Shown here: piece after piece, positions 27,401-33,916 of the stretch
Position numbering within the stretch: position 1 is the stretch's first letter
Layout: each line of letters starts with the position of its first letter
DNA from: Candidatus Woesearchaeota archaeon
GTDB taxonomy: Archaea > Nanobdellota > Nanobdellia > Woesearchaeales > GCA-2686295
DNA length: 41,105 bases
Direction: 5' to 3'
Assembly: GCA_016784125.1 (NCBI GenBank)
Contig: JADHVI010000007.1
Coordinates: 1-41,105, forward strand
Program-made: the position numbers and the translations under genes
Notes under the pieces: model-generated
What the model was told of the DNA's origin: nothing
Databases searched by the model: none
What the model saw: the letters and a program-made list of their open reading frames with translations, nothing else

Positions 27401-27893
27401 AATCAGTGTATTCGGTGAATGAACCGGCAATAACACTTGCACCACTCACAGTGTCTCCATGTGTATCAAACACATAACCTGATAAAAGATAACTATTGAA
27501 ACTAGGTGCACACACAGAACTCGCTTCACAAGAAGTTTGGTCAGCAAAGACATTTATGCTAGGATCAGAAGCACAGCAAAAACCTGCGTTAGCTAAAACA
27601 TCTCCGCACATACAAGGCAAATCTATATTTTCATCTTCGCATGATAAGAACGAACAATCCTCTGCAGGTGCACATAACTGTGAACATTCATCATCATCAG
27701 CAGGGGTAGTACTAAAAGACAAGTAATTGTAAGTTTGACACTCAGTCTCATTAATACCATAATAATAACTGGCTGAAGGTTCATCTACACAACAGCAACC
27801 CTCGGGTTCAATTTGCGCAGAACTCAATCCGCTAAAAACTATAACGAGAAATAAGCTTACAAATAAAACCTTCTTCAACTCAAGCACCACCAT
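21471..27893 (-). CDS. Giant secreted Cys-rich and Ig-repeat surface protein
   Basis: A 2140-residue protein with a Sec-type signal peptide (cleavage likely after SGLSSA, near residue 26). About 30-130 is Cys-rich. About 137-208 resembles a carboxypeptidase-regulatory/CNA-B-like beta domain (SGYVFDTHGDTVSGASV). About 378-404 has a CGDGEVQSHEQCDDGN motif of the DUF4215 Cys-rich repeat. About 465-560 looks like fibronectin type III. About 684-840 has Cys/Trp modules like those of the gene at 11227. The rest, to the end, is a chain of beta-sandwich domains. No C-terminal membrane anchor is seen, so it must be retained by binding partners or released. An adhesin-like role is inference. Confidence 0.75.
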   Translation of the reverse strand: MVVLELKKVLFVSLFLVIVFSGLSSAQIEPEGCCCVDEPSASYYYGINETECQTYNYLSFSTTPADDDECSQLCAPAEDCSFLSCEDENIDLPCMCGDVLANAGFCCASDPSINVFADQTSCEASSVCAPSFNSYLLSGYVFDTHGDTVSGASVIAGSFTEYTDSNGFYSLIIPESDSITVRAGAPNCVESSTNIPFIDNYFLNFTITCDVELPECPGICCGSNSECVDGSPSSGYDCAAGYLCYVGCNAAVDSCEAIDITEQDCTYQECSTTANAYCTAESVWLMYDISESGELDAYCALCSYDADCINRPCESDSACNGECPVNCGPGEDPDCGYNCDIDSSQWCGPGVSAWTSSDYCNYCSLQDPFTCCSGPDCCGDGEVQSHEQCDDGNTIDYDTCHNDCSWNVQTGCVVDGTRQAVESCDPNVDFDFDPTNYWETICPESSIGCDNQCNCIPPCNTDQLAPMNLGIGHIPETNKIRLTWDLPTNSDCTSEWDYLKIYRCIGESCEEGSSFFSRPSEGITFETSVTHFDDDVSANILYTYYVSLFYQNGDEESSDSIDIISGDSDCFQPRRNYFCLTGLNERFHCDTNNALTNASCAGDCYQPVDINDDAFCVGSGACQDCNSFYGMFGQFSLDLGTSGFTDFWVTYTADVSSNPTTYSCALLKNDKVCFMEQTTKSVDMLQSCSDVDSCYDYKAADTCIAANPCGKFLEDETFGCEWSSFEADSDFGLGVCHPKDLDLQECGLCTTEENPIFPVCNFDLCNLFGDCYYSDYNAYFPDDSTTACYGFADITCEEYDDATACTGDQVFSLDPMNNPTFSDDHFNFSKCKWDGGAGRCYRDADDNADSIPGPLEIGKIDCQDADLICKKDFESPVTTMDVVDGDTFGRLLEIPLLVSDNVYEAGNITTYYCLSQNAAPCEIAELYDEEAELVGDVLYINKTFLESNNQIDTYLLNYYSADAAKNLEAVKTVTINVDAKKPSLIDFEYYYESAEITSLSILQTSFVFDEFVTCSINLTDHQGNIQTPIVNGSYGTEFLIDYEPLEDGLYTFNLNCVDDNNNRANNETVYIKVEADSSINGVYPFENKFYNREHKISVNTTNFAECRYSTETFRFSNMTNEIEDQEAHRYQGVFDTNNGNHHYKNINFSYSGVYRLFTACNISLEDGTVWNVTEGNDGDWIVLSVDRIPPITMINRLSPDPLDDIGTLEFDRYYQDIELEFSCEEQPYFFDHNGNVQRMETEYWDGSFGCEQIFFCDEEACILEPTGQTREYTVEYDDEEETNHPIYFQSKDSSDEFNKNKETRRNFTVLIDPNPATLELIVTKNNVSVDTLTYGTYKLTFTSTKSIAGVARLSYIIYYGDGSTSEPIAMVNQVPNDLNEYDFSVFMTLDSGLFYDQQGHLTFTVAVEDTHGMQITEFIEKNFYTIGPPAPFATPIFNPLVYQDIPMGSGLGYKDAYDYWYPFVFYEEFTSADDDVYNNIHIIREPQLFITGYSEEMQGEILFFLIEGVYDGFVPRYIYNQLTSDGVEWGLNKKTLKQNTAKGSDYVMINTTQMLTSNWAPGTYVNFHGLSDNIGRTDYENYGKFYLIIESTFLGPSLGHRINFTPSLQEDLTAGMDVYLFNNSHYYQWFGKEISLEYSPAGDNLYSLVLGLNDSLNVGLSEEILLFVDTAAPIATYINPSSGSIQDNQPIIIEFKEQIGGSGLKEDSLRFTIYQDEVPYVKTLDNGLVLTELQTAGDYREYKLEYVPESGWENAAYNVSINVEDNAGNKIDTSEFFDGNLLFVVDGRIPSTPSFSVNDATADNIDSAKRTVIDNNQPVFLLDFTMNSNGSIESLDITTPVVTLTDYVTSATITCLEDSITNNLFSCSFNNALVEGLYSFTASATKIFPNGSLGPAGIFSHDVSGNALSIIVDNTAPSFTLQPENLYLQPNEPVAIFADVTNEQFDLLAQVEVQGQERILQTERIDNEYLIIIPADFEWGNEGLKTIYVTLEDYAGHQTSGTTTVTLDMSPPAILITSLEADRGFLIPNTANGTVGQREIIIRGIVDDDTNALCYQQTGGGEVNCIYECTGGVENCIQRLPGDDIFEFNLIVNGSNSFETLNTIILTLTDYSGWQTTSSLYILLDLEAPHEPEITFLASE

Positions 27894-27910
27894 CTTTTTC
27901 TAAGTTAATT

Positions 27911-27929
27911 TATATAGTACTACTATATA
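27911..27929. promoter_or_regulatory. Perfect 19-bp palindrome over the TATA region of the giant-protein gene
   Basis: Left arm TATATAGTA, central C, right arm TACTATATA, in the 48-base gap upstream of the 2140-residue gene. The minus-strand TATA candidates overlap it: TATATAAA at 27909-27916 (about 20 bases from the ATG) and a second at 27924-27931 (about 35 bases). The element could be an operator bound by a dimeric repressor covering the promoter, or simply a symmetric TATA region. Confidence 0.5.
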
Positions 27930-27941
27930 TAGTTTTTGAAA

Positions 27942-30900
27942 TTAATTAATTGTCCAACTACCACCTGAACAAATGTCATTTACTCCATCACCATTAACAT
28001 CTTCTGTGTCTGTAGTATCTACATAGCAATTCTCATTAAAAGTACAATCATTGGAATTGTAACAGCAAAATTCTTGAGAGTAAGCGTTTGCCGCTTTGAA
28101 AGTTTCATCATCATCTCCACAACATCTTTTGTCTTGAGGAAGCCAAGTTGAATTGTAAACAAAACCATTTCCTGCGCAACCAGGTGCACTCTTGCAAATG
28201 TTATAAAATTCGTCAGGATCATAATTTCTTTCCGCACATGTTTCTTTAACTTGAGGCGTAAATCTGTCAATGTGTTCATTGGAAGCATAATACTCTATAA
28301 ATACGCAATCGGACCCTGGACAATCAACACACCTCTCTGTTAAAGCACCTATTGGTTCAACAAAATCCAGGATGCATCCTTCGCCGCATTTTCCTTCCGC
28401 GCCATTAGTACATTGAGAATTATCGAGTGGTTCATCTCCACCATCTCCATCAGTTGCAGGTAAATCTGTTCTGCAATCTTCACAAGTTGAAGTAATAGTT
28501 TTTGTACAACCGCCAGCTCCGTCACACGTAGCATTACAAAAGTATTCTCCACCCACATTGTATTGTCCAGTGCCACCAACCAAAGTAGAGCAAGCTTCTT
28601 CGTGTTCACAACTACCAGTACCACCAAGATCAAATGCTAATTCAAAAGTTGTATATTCATAGTTTTCGCAACCAAGATTATTTCTAGTTGTAGGAAAAGT
28701 AGATCTATAATCTAAATCTGGCCCAACACATCTTTCTTCTAACCCTGCAACGAAATTAGGACAAGCATGAATTGTGATTGTTTGTTCTGCAGGACCTTTA
28801 CAAACATTTCCTCTACTACCATCACATTCTCTTGTAAAACTTCTTTCGAAAATATCATTAGTTCTATCATCTGAATTAGCCAGACCATCCATCCCAAATT
28901 CAATCCAATTATTATTGATTTCAGCTTCAGGATTGTACGTGCCCCAAGAAAACTTGTTCAGATCTAAATTAAAATAACTACCATAATCTGTATATTCATA
29001 ACAATTAATGCCTGATACAACTTCAAAGTTATCATTGCAACAAGTATGGTCTGCTTGGAAAGGAAGAGAATTATCCACATAATCAACCATTCCATTATCC
29101 TCACTAAAATCATTGTATGGATAAGGTGCTGCATCATCTCTATGTGGTAAACATTCATGAACAACTATTGGGAAAACTGAAGCAGTTGTCCAAGTCTCAA
29201 CTCCGTTGTCATCAAATTTACCTCTCAAGGTTATATTATGGCTTAAGAAAACCTCAAATATTTCACTATCAATCGTTTCAATATTGGGTGCATCTGTTGG
29301 GATTATTGTTTGAGCCATATCTGTGATTATATTGAAAGGTTCTGCTTCATCAGCCCATTCAAATTCTAATATGTTAGTAAAGTAAGACATTGCCACTGCA
29401 TCTAAAATATAAGGGTCTTCCAAAGAAGCATTTCTAGATCCAACATCGATAAAAGGATTGGTTCCAGAAGGAATGACAACTGGTATATCTGTAACCATTA
29501 TAGAAATATTTTGAAAATCTTCTAATCCTTGTTCATCTCTTACATGAACTAATGTGTAATGCAACCCCATATCTTGTCTTGAAGTTCTATAACTGGCATT
29601 TTGCCAAGTATCTTTGTAAACTTGAGATTGACTCCAGTTTTTAACTTCCATTTCTTCGTTTTCAACAAATAACGCTGGGTTGTTTTGACACGCAACTATG
29701 TTGACTGCACAACCAGTTTCATCAAAAGAACTGTTAATATCTTCCTTCCAGCCAGAATAATAATATGACACAAAGTTTTCGTCAGGATCTTTACCAAAAG
29801 GATCAATCCTAATTTCTTGCCCTTCTCTAACAACTATATCATATTTTTGCCCAGATTTAATCCAGTCAACTACAGGTGCTCTATTCTTAACATAAAATAA
29901 GAACACAAGGGGACTTCCTCTAATGGTTGTTTTGTTGTCAACCATCTGGAACAAATCATCGTATATACCTGTGCTGCAACCAACGCAAGGATTAGAAACT
30001 CTCAAAAGAGATATTGCTTGGTCCCAACCCATAAAAGTATTATCATAACCGCTTTCAATATCAAAGTTAATATCTTTGTACTCCTTTTGAAGTAAACTCT
30101 GAATATATTCATAAAACTGTTTAAACCGAATATCTCTCTTTGAATCAAATGATGCATGAGTCTTAAATCTTGATCTCCTGAGTTGAACATATAAAGGGTA
30201 TTGAACGCTCGCAATAAAGTATTCGTCGGCAAACGTAACGGTTGTATTGGGTTCATTCAAAACAGATATGTTATAACCATAATTTTCAAAGACGGTGAAA
30301 TCAACACAACTTTTAATTGCGTTAGAAATATACGTTTCTAACTGTACTTGAACACTATTGTCGCCGTATCCAAATTTACAACTTCCAAACCTGTAAAAAC
30401 TTTGATTATTTCCTGTCACGTTTATTCTGTTACTTCCAGTAGGATCACAAAGAGGTGGAAGTGAAAAAACACCGAATGCTCCAGTATCAGAACCGCATAA
30501 ACCAGTAAGCACACTCTTATTATGATACTTTGATTTAATCATATCCAAGCTAGTATTAAAAAAAGGGTAACCAGGTAAAGAAAGATATAAACAACTAGAA
30601 TTTAAATTAGGAAGAATACCATAAGATACATTAGAACTATTATAAAAACTAATATTGTGAAAAGACTGAGAAAAATTGAAAGTTAAATAATTCTTTCCTA
30701 AATCAGCTGGATTAGGATCTGGAAAACTTCCACCTTGACTAGTGTAAAGCCTACCTCCTTGTAAAGATAGAAGATATATGGCATCATCACCAATTCTATC
30801 AAGACAGCTCTCAACATAAATATTAATATTGCTACTTTCAATAGCTTCCCGTACAACTATTTCGGCCTGAGTTTGTAATTGTCCTTGCAAAATCGTGCTT

Positions 30901-30986
30901 CGAGCAAAAAGCAAAAAAGCGAATGTAACAATTAACACAAATCCGAGAATAATAAATATTGTGATCTGACCCCTTTTTTTGCTCAT
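27942..30986 (-). CDS. Large prepilin-like protein of a conserved DPANN type, Cys-rich C terminus
   Basis: A 1014-residue protein starting MSKKRGQITIFIILGFVLIV (KRG before Q). Residues about 40-85 contain VESCLDRIGDDAIYLLSLQG, a motif I recall in DPANN proteins that begin with QxTIFIILG (memory only). About 365-510 is a cadherin/PKD-like beta region (FGKDPDENFVSYYYSGW, LVHVRDEQGL). About 610-1014 is very Cys-rich. It is the first gene of the cluster in transcription order. A TATA box 26.5 bases upstream predicts a leaderless mRNA. Its helix could act as the pilin-like core carrying a very large head domain. Confidence 0.75.
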   Translation of the reverse strand: MSKKRGQITIFIILGFVLIVTFAFLLFARSTILQGQLQTQAEIVVREAIESSNINIYVESCLDRIGDDAIYLLSLQGGRLYTSQGGSFPDPNPADLGKNYLTFNFSQSFHNISFYNSSNVSYGILPNLNSSCLYLSLPGYPFFNTSLDMIKSKYHNKSVLTGLCGSDTGAFGVFSLPPLCDPTGSNRINVTGNNQSFYRFGSCKFGYGDNSVQVQLETYISNAIKSCVDFTVFENYGYNISVLNEPNTTVTFADEYFIASVQYPLYVQLRRSRFKTHASFDSKRDIRFKQFYEYIQSLLQKEYKDINFDIESGYDNTFMGWDQAISLLRVSNPCVGCSTGIYDDLFQMVDNKTTIRGSPLVFLFYVKNRAPVVDWIKSGQKYDIVVREGQEIRIDPFGKDPDENFVSYYYSGWKEDINSSFDETGCAVNIVACQNNPALFVENEEMEVKNWSQSQVYKDTWQNASYRTSRQDMGLHYTLVHVRDEQGLEDFQNISIMVTDIPVVIPSGTNPFIDVGSRNASLEDPYILDAVAMSYFTNILEFEWADEAEPFNIITDMAQTIIPTDAPNIETIDSEIFEVFLSHNITLRGKFDDNGVETWTTASVFPIVVHECLPHRDDAAPYPYNDFSEDNGMVDYVDNSLPFQADHTCCNDNFEVVSGINCYEYTDYGSYFNLDLNKFSWGTYNPEAEINNNWIEFGMDGLANSDDRTNDIFERSFTRECDGSRGNVCKGPAEQTITIHACPNFVAGLEERCVGPDLDYRSTFPTTRNNLGCENYEYTTFELAFDLGGTGSCEHEEACSTLVGGTGQYNVGGEYFCNATCDGAGGCTKTITSTCEDCRTDLPATDGDGGDEPLDNSQCTNGAEGKCGEGCILDFVEPIGALTERCVDCPGSDCVFIEYYASNEHIDRFTPQVKETCAERNYDPDEFYNICKSAPGCAGNGFVYNSTWLPQDKRCCGDDDETFKAANAYSQEFCCYNSNDCTFNENCYVDTTDTEDVNGDGVNDICSGGSWTIN

Positions 30987-31008
30987 AACTATAGATTAGA
31001 CTATTGGA

Positions 31009-31016
31009 TATATAAA
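31009..31016 (-). promoter_or_regulatory. TATA box for the start of the surface-protein cluster
   Basis: On the minus strand TTTATATA is centred 26.5 bases before the ATG at 30986, so the first gene of the cluster is probably leaderless. It is back to back with the ribosomal operon promoter about 45 bases away. Confidence 0.6.
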
Positions 31017-31050
31017 AATTATCATATAAATGACAAAAGTTTCCAAAAGG

Positions 31051-31059
31051 TTTATAAAT
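31051..31059 (+). promoter_or_regulatory. TATA box of the S13-Rpo10 operon
   Basis: TTTATAAAT preceded by the purine-rich AAAAGG, a good archaeal BRE/TATA pair. Transcription should begin near 31080, leaving a leader of about 60 bases before the S13 ATG, unlike the leaderless genes nearby. Confidence 0.65.
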
Positions 31060-31092
31060 TGAACATTGTTCCATCAAGATATTATCCGAGTG

Positions 31093-31121
31093 AATAGCGC
31101 ATAGGGTGACGAAAAGCTATT
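31093..31121 (+). promoter_or_regulatory. Possible hairpin in the S13 operon leader
   Basis: AATAGC (31093-31098) can pair with GCTATT (31116-31121) around a 17-base loop containing GGGTGACG. The GGTGA in the loop is the only Shine-Dalgarno-like string in the leader but lies over 30 bases from the ATG. A role in autoregulation by a ribosomal protein is only a possibility. Confidence 0.3.
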
Positions 31122-31141
31122 TCTCTCAAAAATACAAAAAA

Positions 31142-31597
31142 ATGGTACAAGAATTTCAACACATAATAAGGATTGCAAACACAGACTTGGTAGGAAACAA
31201 AGCTATTCTATACGGTATGAAAAAAATCAAAGGTGTAGATGTAATGATTGCAAATGCAGCATGTTCACTGGCCGGCGTAGATAAAACAAAGAAAGCAGGA
31301 AACCTTTCGAGCGCGGAAGCAGAAAGACTAACAAATGTTCTACAAAATTTAGTGAAGAGTGGAGTTCCAGAATGGATGTTGAATAGAAGAAAAAATCCTG
31401 AAACAGGAGAAGAATCACATCTTATTGGACCAGAACTACAATTTGCAAAAGATAATGATATTAAAAAATTAAAGAAAACAAAATCTTACAGAGGACTCAG
31501 ACTTCAATGGGGTTTACCTGTAAGAGGACAAAGAACTAAATCCAATTTCAGAAAAAATAAAGGAAAAGGCTCTCTAGGAGTAAAGAGGAAAAAGTAA
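31142..31597 (+). CDS. rps13: 30S ribosomal protein S13 (uS13)
   Basis: A 151-residue archaeal S13. EFQHIIRIANTDLVGNKAI is the conserved N terminus, followed by the helix-hairpin-helix region (KKIKGVDVMIANAACSLAG) and a C-terminal GLRLQWGLPVRGQRTKSNFR, which contacts tRNA and the small-subunit head. An upstream in-frame GTG at 31106 would add 12 unconserved residues; the ATG at 31142 fits family length. It is the first gene of the conserved archaeal cluster with S4, S11 and Rpo3. Confidence 0.95.
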   Translation: MVQEFQHIIRIANTDLVGNKAILYGMKKIKGVDVMIANAACSLAGVDKTKKAGNLSSAEAERLTNVLQNLVKSGVPEWMLNRRKNPETGEESHLIGPELQFAKDNDIKKLKKTKSYRGLRLQWGLPVRGQRTKSNFRKNKGKGSLGVKRKK

Positions 31598-31598
31598 A

Positions 31599-32315
31599 AT
31601 GGGCGATCCAAGAAAAATTAGGCGAAAATACGATACACCATCACATCCATGGCAGAAAACCAGGATAGAAGGAGAAATAATCCTTAAAAGAGAATATGGC
31701 CTAAAAAACAAACAAGAAATTTGGAGATTAACTTCACAACTAAAAGCCTTTAAAGGTCAACTAAAAAGATTGAACGCTTTAGGCGGTGCTCAAGCCGACA
31801 AAGAAAAAGAGCAATTAAGAAACAAATTATTATCATTAGGACTAATAACAAAAACGGACCCATTAGAAACTGTACTAGGACTAGAAACAAAAGACTTAAT
31901 GGAACGAAGATTGCAAACAGTCCTATGCAGAAAAAATCTTGCGCGAACAACAACTCAAGCGAGACAATTCATAGTTCATAGACATATAACTGTTGCAGGG
32001 AAAAAAGTAACTGTACCTTCATACTTAGTAAAAGTTGACGAAGAAGATAGCATAGCATTTGTGCAATCATCATCACTGGCAGATCCAATGCATCCAGAAA
32101 GATACGAAGAAATGCCTAAAGAAAAAGAAGTCAAGAAAAGAGTTCCAAAGGAAGAAGAAGAAGTTGCGGCTTTTGAAGAAGTGCCAAAAGATGAAGAGCA
32201 ATTAGCAAAAGATTTAACCAAGAAAGAGCAAGAAAAAGCTAAAGAAGCAAAATCTGGAGCAGCACCAGAAAAAACAGATGAGAAAGAATCTGAAAAGAAA
32301 GGTGAACAGAAATGA
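31599..32315 (+). CDS. rps4: 30S ribosomal protein S4 (uS4) with long charged tail
   Basis: A 238-residue archaeal S4. [18 protein letters not shown] is the archaeal N terminus, and the S4 RNA-binding domain lies around residues 100-155 ([20 protein letters not shown], then [18 protein letters not shown]). The family usually ends near 175 residues; here about 65 extra residues of Lys/Glu-rich low complexity follow (after HPERYEEM). S4 binds 16S rRNA early in small-subunit assembly. It starts one base after the S13 stop, and its end overlaps S11 as ATGA. Confidence 0.95.
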   Translation: MGDPRKIRRKYDTPSHPWQKTRIEGEIILKREYGLKNKQEIWRLTSQLKAFKGQLKRLNALGGAQADKEKEQLRNKLLSLGLITKTDPLETVLGLETKDLMERRLQTVLCRKNLARTTTQARQFIVHRHITVAGKKVTVPSYLVKVDEEDSIAFVQSSSLADPMHPERYEEMPKEKEVKKRVPKEEEEVAAFEEVPKDEEQLAKDLTKKEQEKAKEAKSGAAPEKTDEKESEKKGEQK

Positions 32316-32710
32316 GAGACTCAAACACCAGATGGGGTGTAGCGCACATATATTCTTCATATAACAATACGATAATTCATATAACAGATATAACAGGAAA
32401 TGAAACAATCACACTATCAAGTGGAGGGCAAGTAGTCAAAGCAGACAGACTAGAATCAAGTCCAACAGCCGCAATGACTGCAGCTAAGAAAGCAGCAGAA
32501 ATTTGCTTGGACAAAGGAATAAACGGACTTCACGTAAAAATCAAAGCTCCAGGCGGTCACAACGGACCAATGAACCCAGGACCAGGAGCACAAGCAGCAA
32601 TCAGAGCATTATCAAGAAAAGGATTAAAAATAGGCTTTATAGAAGATGTAACACCAATTCCGCACGGTGGATGTAGAAAGAAAGGCGGAAGAAGAGGGAG
32701 GCGAGTATAA
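32312..32710 (+). CDS. rps11: 30S ribosomal protein S11 (uS11)
   Basis: A 132-residue archaeal S11: [37 protein letters not shown] and the C-terminal [20 protein letters not shown] are all family hallmarks. The protein lines the platform of the small subunit near the mRNA exit. Its start overlaps the S4 stop, and Rpo3 begins directly after its stop codon, consistent with strong coupling. Confidence 0.97.
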   Translation: MRDSNTRWGVAHIYSSYNNTIIHITDITGNETITLSSGGQVVKADRLESSPTAAMTAAKKAAEICLDKGINGLHVKIKAPGGHNGPMNPGPGAQAAIRALSRKGLKIGFIEDVTPIPHGGCRKKGGRRGRRV

Positions 32711-33451
32711 ATGGAACTAAAAATGCTTTCAAAAAATAAGACTCAAATAAAATTTCTAGTAAAAGGAATAAACCACGCATACGCAAACACCCTAAGAAGA
32801 CTGGTAATGTCAGAAGTCCCAACATTGGCAATTGAAGAAGTGGATTTCAAAACAAACAACTCAATATTATACGACGAAATCGTTGCACACAGACTAGGAT
32901 TAGTACCATTAAAAACTGATCCGAAATTAGCAGACGAAAAAACACAAGTCAAATTTACACTCAAAGCAAAAGGACCAGGATTTATACATGCATCAGACAT
33001 AAAATCCAAAGATGCCAAATGTAAACCAGTACATCCAAACATGCCGATCGTGAAATTACTAGAAAAACAAGAAATACAACTAGAAGCAACCGCGACATTA
33101 GGTACTGGCAAAGAACATATGAAATGGAGTCCTGGATTAGCATTCTTCGTTCAAGAACCAGTACTTAAAATTAATAACAAAAGTTCAAAATTAGCAGAAT
33201 TTAAGGATAAATACCCGCCACAAGCATTTGACAAAAAAGGATTACTGGTTGAAAAAAACATAATGGAACTAGACCTAGTTGATGCATGCGATGGAGTATG
33301 CGAAGACATAGTGAAGGTTGAATACAGCAACACAAATTTTATATTCACATTAGAAACGTGGGGACAAATGGATTGCACAACCATAATCACAACCGCTATA
33401 GACATATTCAATAGTCAACTAACAGAGTTTTCAAAACTCATGAAGAAATAA
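32711..33451 (+). CDS. rpo3: DNA-directed RNA polymerase subunit Rpo3 (RpoD)
   Basis: A 246-residue Rpo3, the archaeal counterpart of bacterial alpha. Together with Rpo11, Rpo10 and Rpo12 it nucleates polymerase assembly. The dimerisation domain (NHAYANTLRRLVMSEVPTLA) and the RLGLVPLKTD segment are clear. The inserted ferredoxin-like domain (about 160-203) keeps its outline (YPPQAFDKKGLLVEKN, DACDGVCEDIVKV), but only C193 and C197 of the usual four cluster ligands remain. A 4Fe-4S cluster is therefore unlikely. A tRNA gene follows 16 bases after the stop. Confidence 0.95.
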   Translation: MELKMLSKNKTQIKFLVKGINHAYANTLRRLVMSEVPTLAIEEVDFKTNNSILYDEIVAHRLGLVPLKTDPKLADEKTQVKFTLKAKGPGFIHASDIKSKDAKCKPVHPNMPIVKLLEKQEIQLEATATLGTGKEHMKWSPGLAFFVQEPVLKINNKSSKLAEFKDKYPPQAFDKKGLLVEKNIMELDLVDACDGVCEDIVKVEYSNTNFIFTLETWGQMDCTTIITTAIDIFNSQLTEFSKLMKK

Positions 33452-33467
33452 AGCCCTCTCAACACTC

Positions 33468-33553
33468 GCGAGGGTGTCGGAGTTTGGTCAAACGACTACG
33501 GTTGAGGGCCGTAGGCCTTAGTGGCTGCGCGGGTTCGAATCCCGTCCCTCGCA
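33468..33553 (+). tRNA. tRNA-Leu (anticodon GAG)
   Basis: An 86-base type II tRNA. Acceptor strands GCGAGGG and CCCTCGC pair perfectly. The D arm contains TTTGGTC, the anticodon stem is TACGG/CCGTA around TTGAGGG (anticodon GAG, reading CUC/CUU), and the long variable arm is GCC-TTAGT-GGC. The T arm is GCGGG-TTCGAAT-CCCGT. The discriminator is A, as leucyl-tRNA synthetase expects, and CCA is not encoded. No intron is seen. It lies inside the Rpo3-L18e gap, a known archaeal arrangement, and is probably released from the operon transcript by RNase P and tRNase Z. Confidence 0.95.
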
Positions 33554-33571
33554 TACAACCAAAGGATAAAA

Positions 33572-33916
33572 ATGAAACACGAACAACTAACACAACTGAT
33601 TAGCGAACTCAAAAAGAATTCAATAGTCAATGATGTAAAAATCTGGAAGAGAGTTGCAACTGACTTAGAGAAACCTACAAGGATTCAAAGAACAGTTAAT
33701 ATCTATAAGATAGAACAAAACGCCAGACCAGATGAAATCATAGTTGTGCCAGGAAAAGTGTTAGGAACAGGTGAACTGACAAAAAAAGTCAAAGTAGCAG
33801 CATATAATTTCTCAGATTCAGCATACAAAAAAATCAAAGAAAAAGGAGATGCAATCTCCATACTTGAATTATTGAAAATAAACCCTAAAGGGAAGAAGGT
33901 GAGGATACTAGGATGA
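33572..33916 (+). CDS. rpl18e: 50S ribosomal protein L18e (eL18)
   Basis: A 114-residue L18e starting MKHEQLTQLISELKKNS. IWKRVATDLEKPTRIQRTVN and IIVVPGKVLGTGELTKKV are conserved family stretches, and the end (ISILELLKINPKGKKVRILG) is typical. A longer frame opens inside the tRNA at 33521, which makes that start unacceptable; the ATG 18 bases after the tRNA end is chosen. The stop overlaps the L13 start as ATGA. Confidence 0.94.
   Translation: MKHEQLTQLISELKKNSIVNDVKIWKRVATDLEKPTRIQRTVNIYKIEQNARPDEIIVVPGKVLGTGELTKKVKVAAYNFSDSAYKKIKEKGDAISILELLKINPKGKKVRILG

Larger units (their letters stand above)
5366..30986 (-). other. Giant co-directional cluster of prepilin-like and surface-protein genes
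   Basis: Twenty-two genes on the minus strand, nearly all separated by fewer than 30 bases or overlapping (ATGA, TGATG), fill about 25.6 kb. Sixteen of the products start with a short basic segment ending in KG, KA or RG followed by a hydrophobic stretch, the pattern cut by archaeal prepilin peptidase (class III signal peptide). Examples are KKGQILPLIVV, KKAQISIQLNW, RKAQIHMGES, KKGQMEIMGL, MKGQVQHVFI and KRGQITIFIILG. Likely internal promoters lie before 9636, 13159, 15759, 27893 and 30986. No ATPase, polytopic platform protein or peptidase is present. The common export mode is well supported; the structure built is not known. Confidence 0.75.

Noticed and set aside
31106-31141. GTG start 36 bases upstream of S13
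   Set aside because: The added residues (MTKSYFSQKYKK) are not part of known archaeal S13; the ATG at 31142 matches the family start EFQHIIRI.
33521-33571. Longer L18e start within the tRNA-Leu gene
   Set aside because: The start lies inside the tRNA and the extra residues do not match the family; the ATG at 33572 is used.
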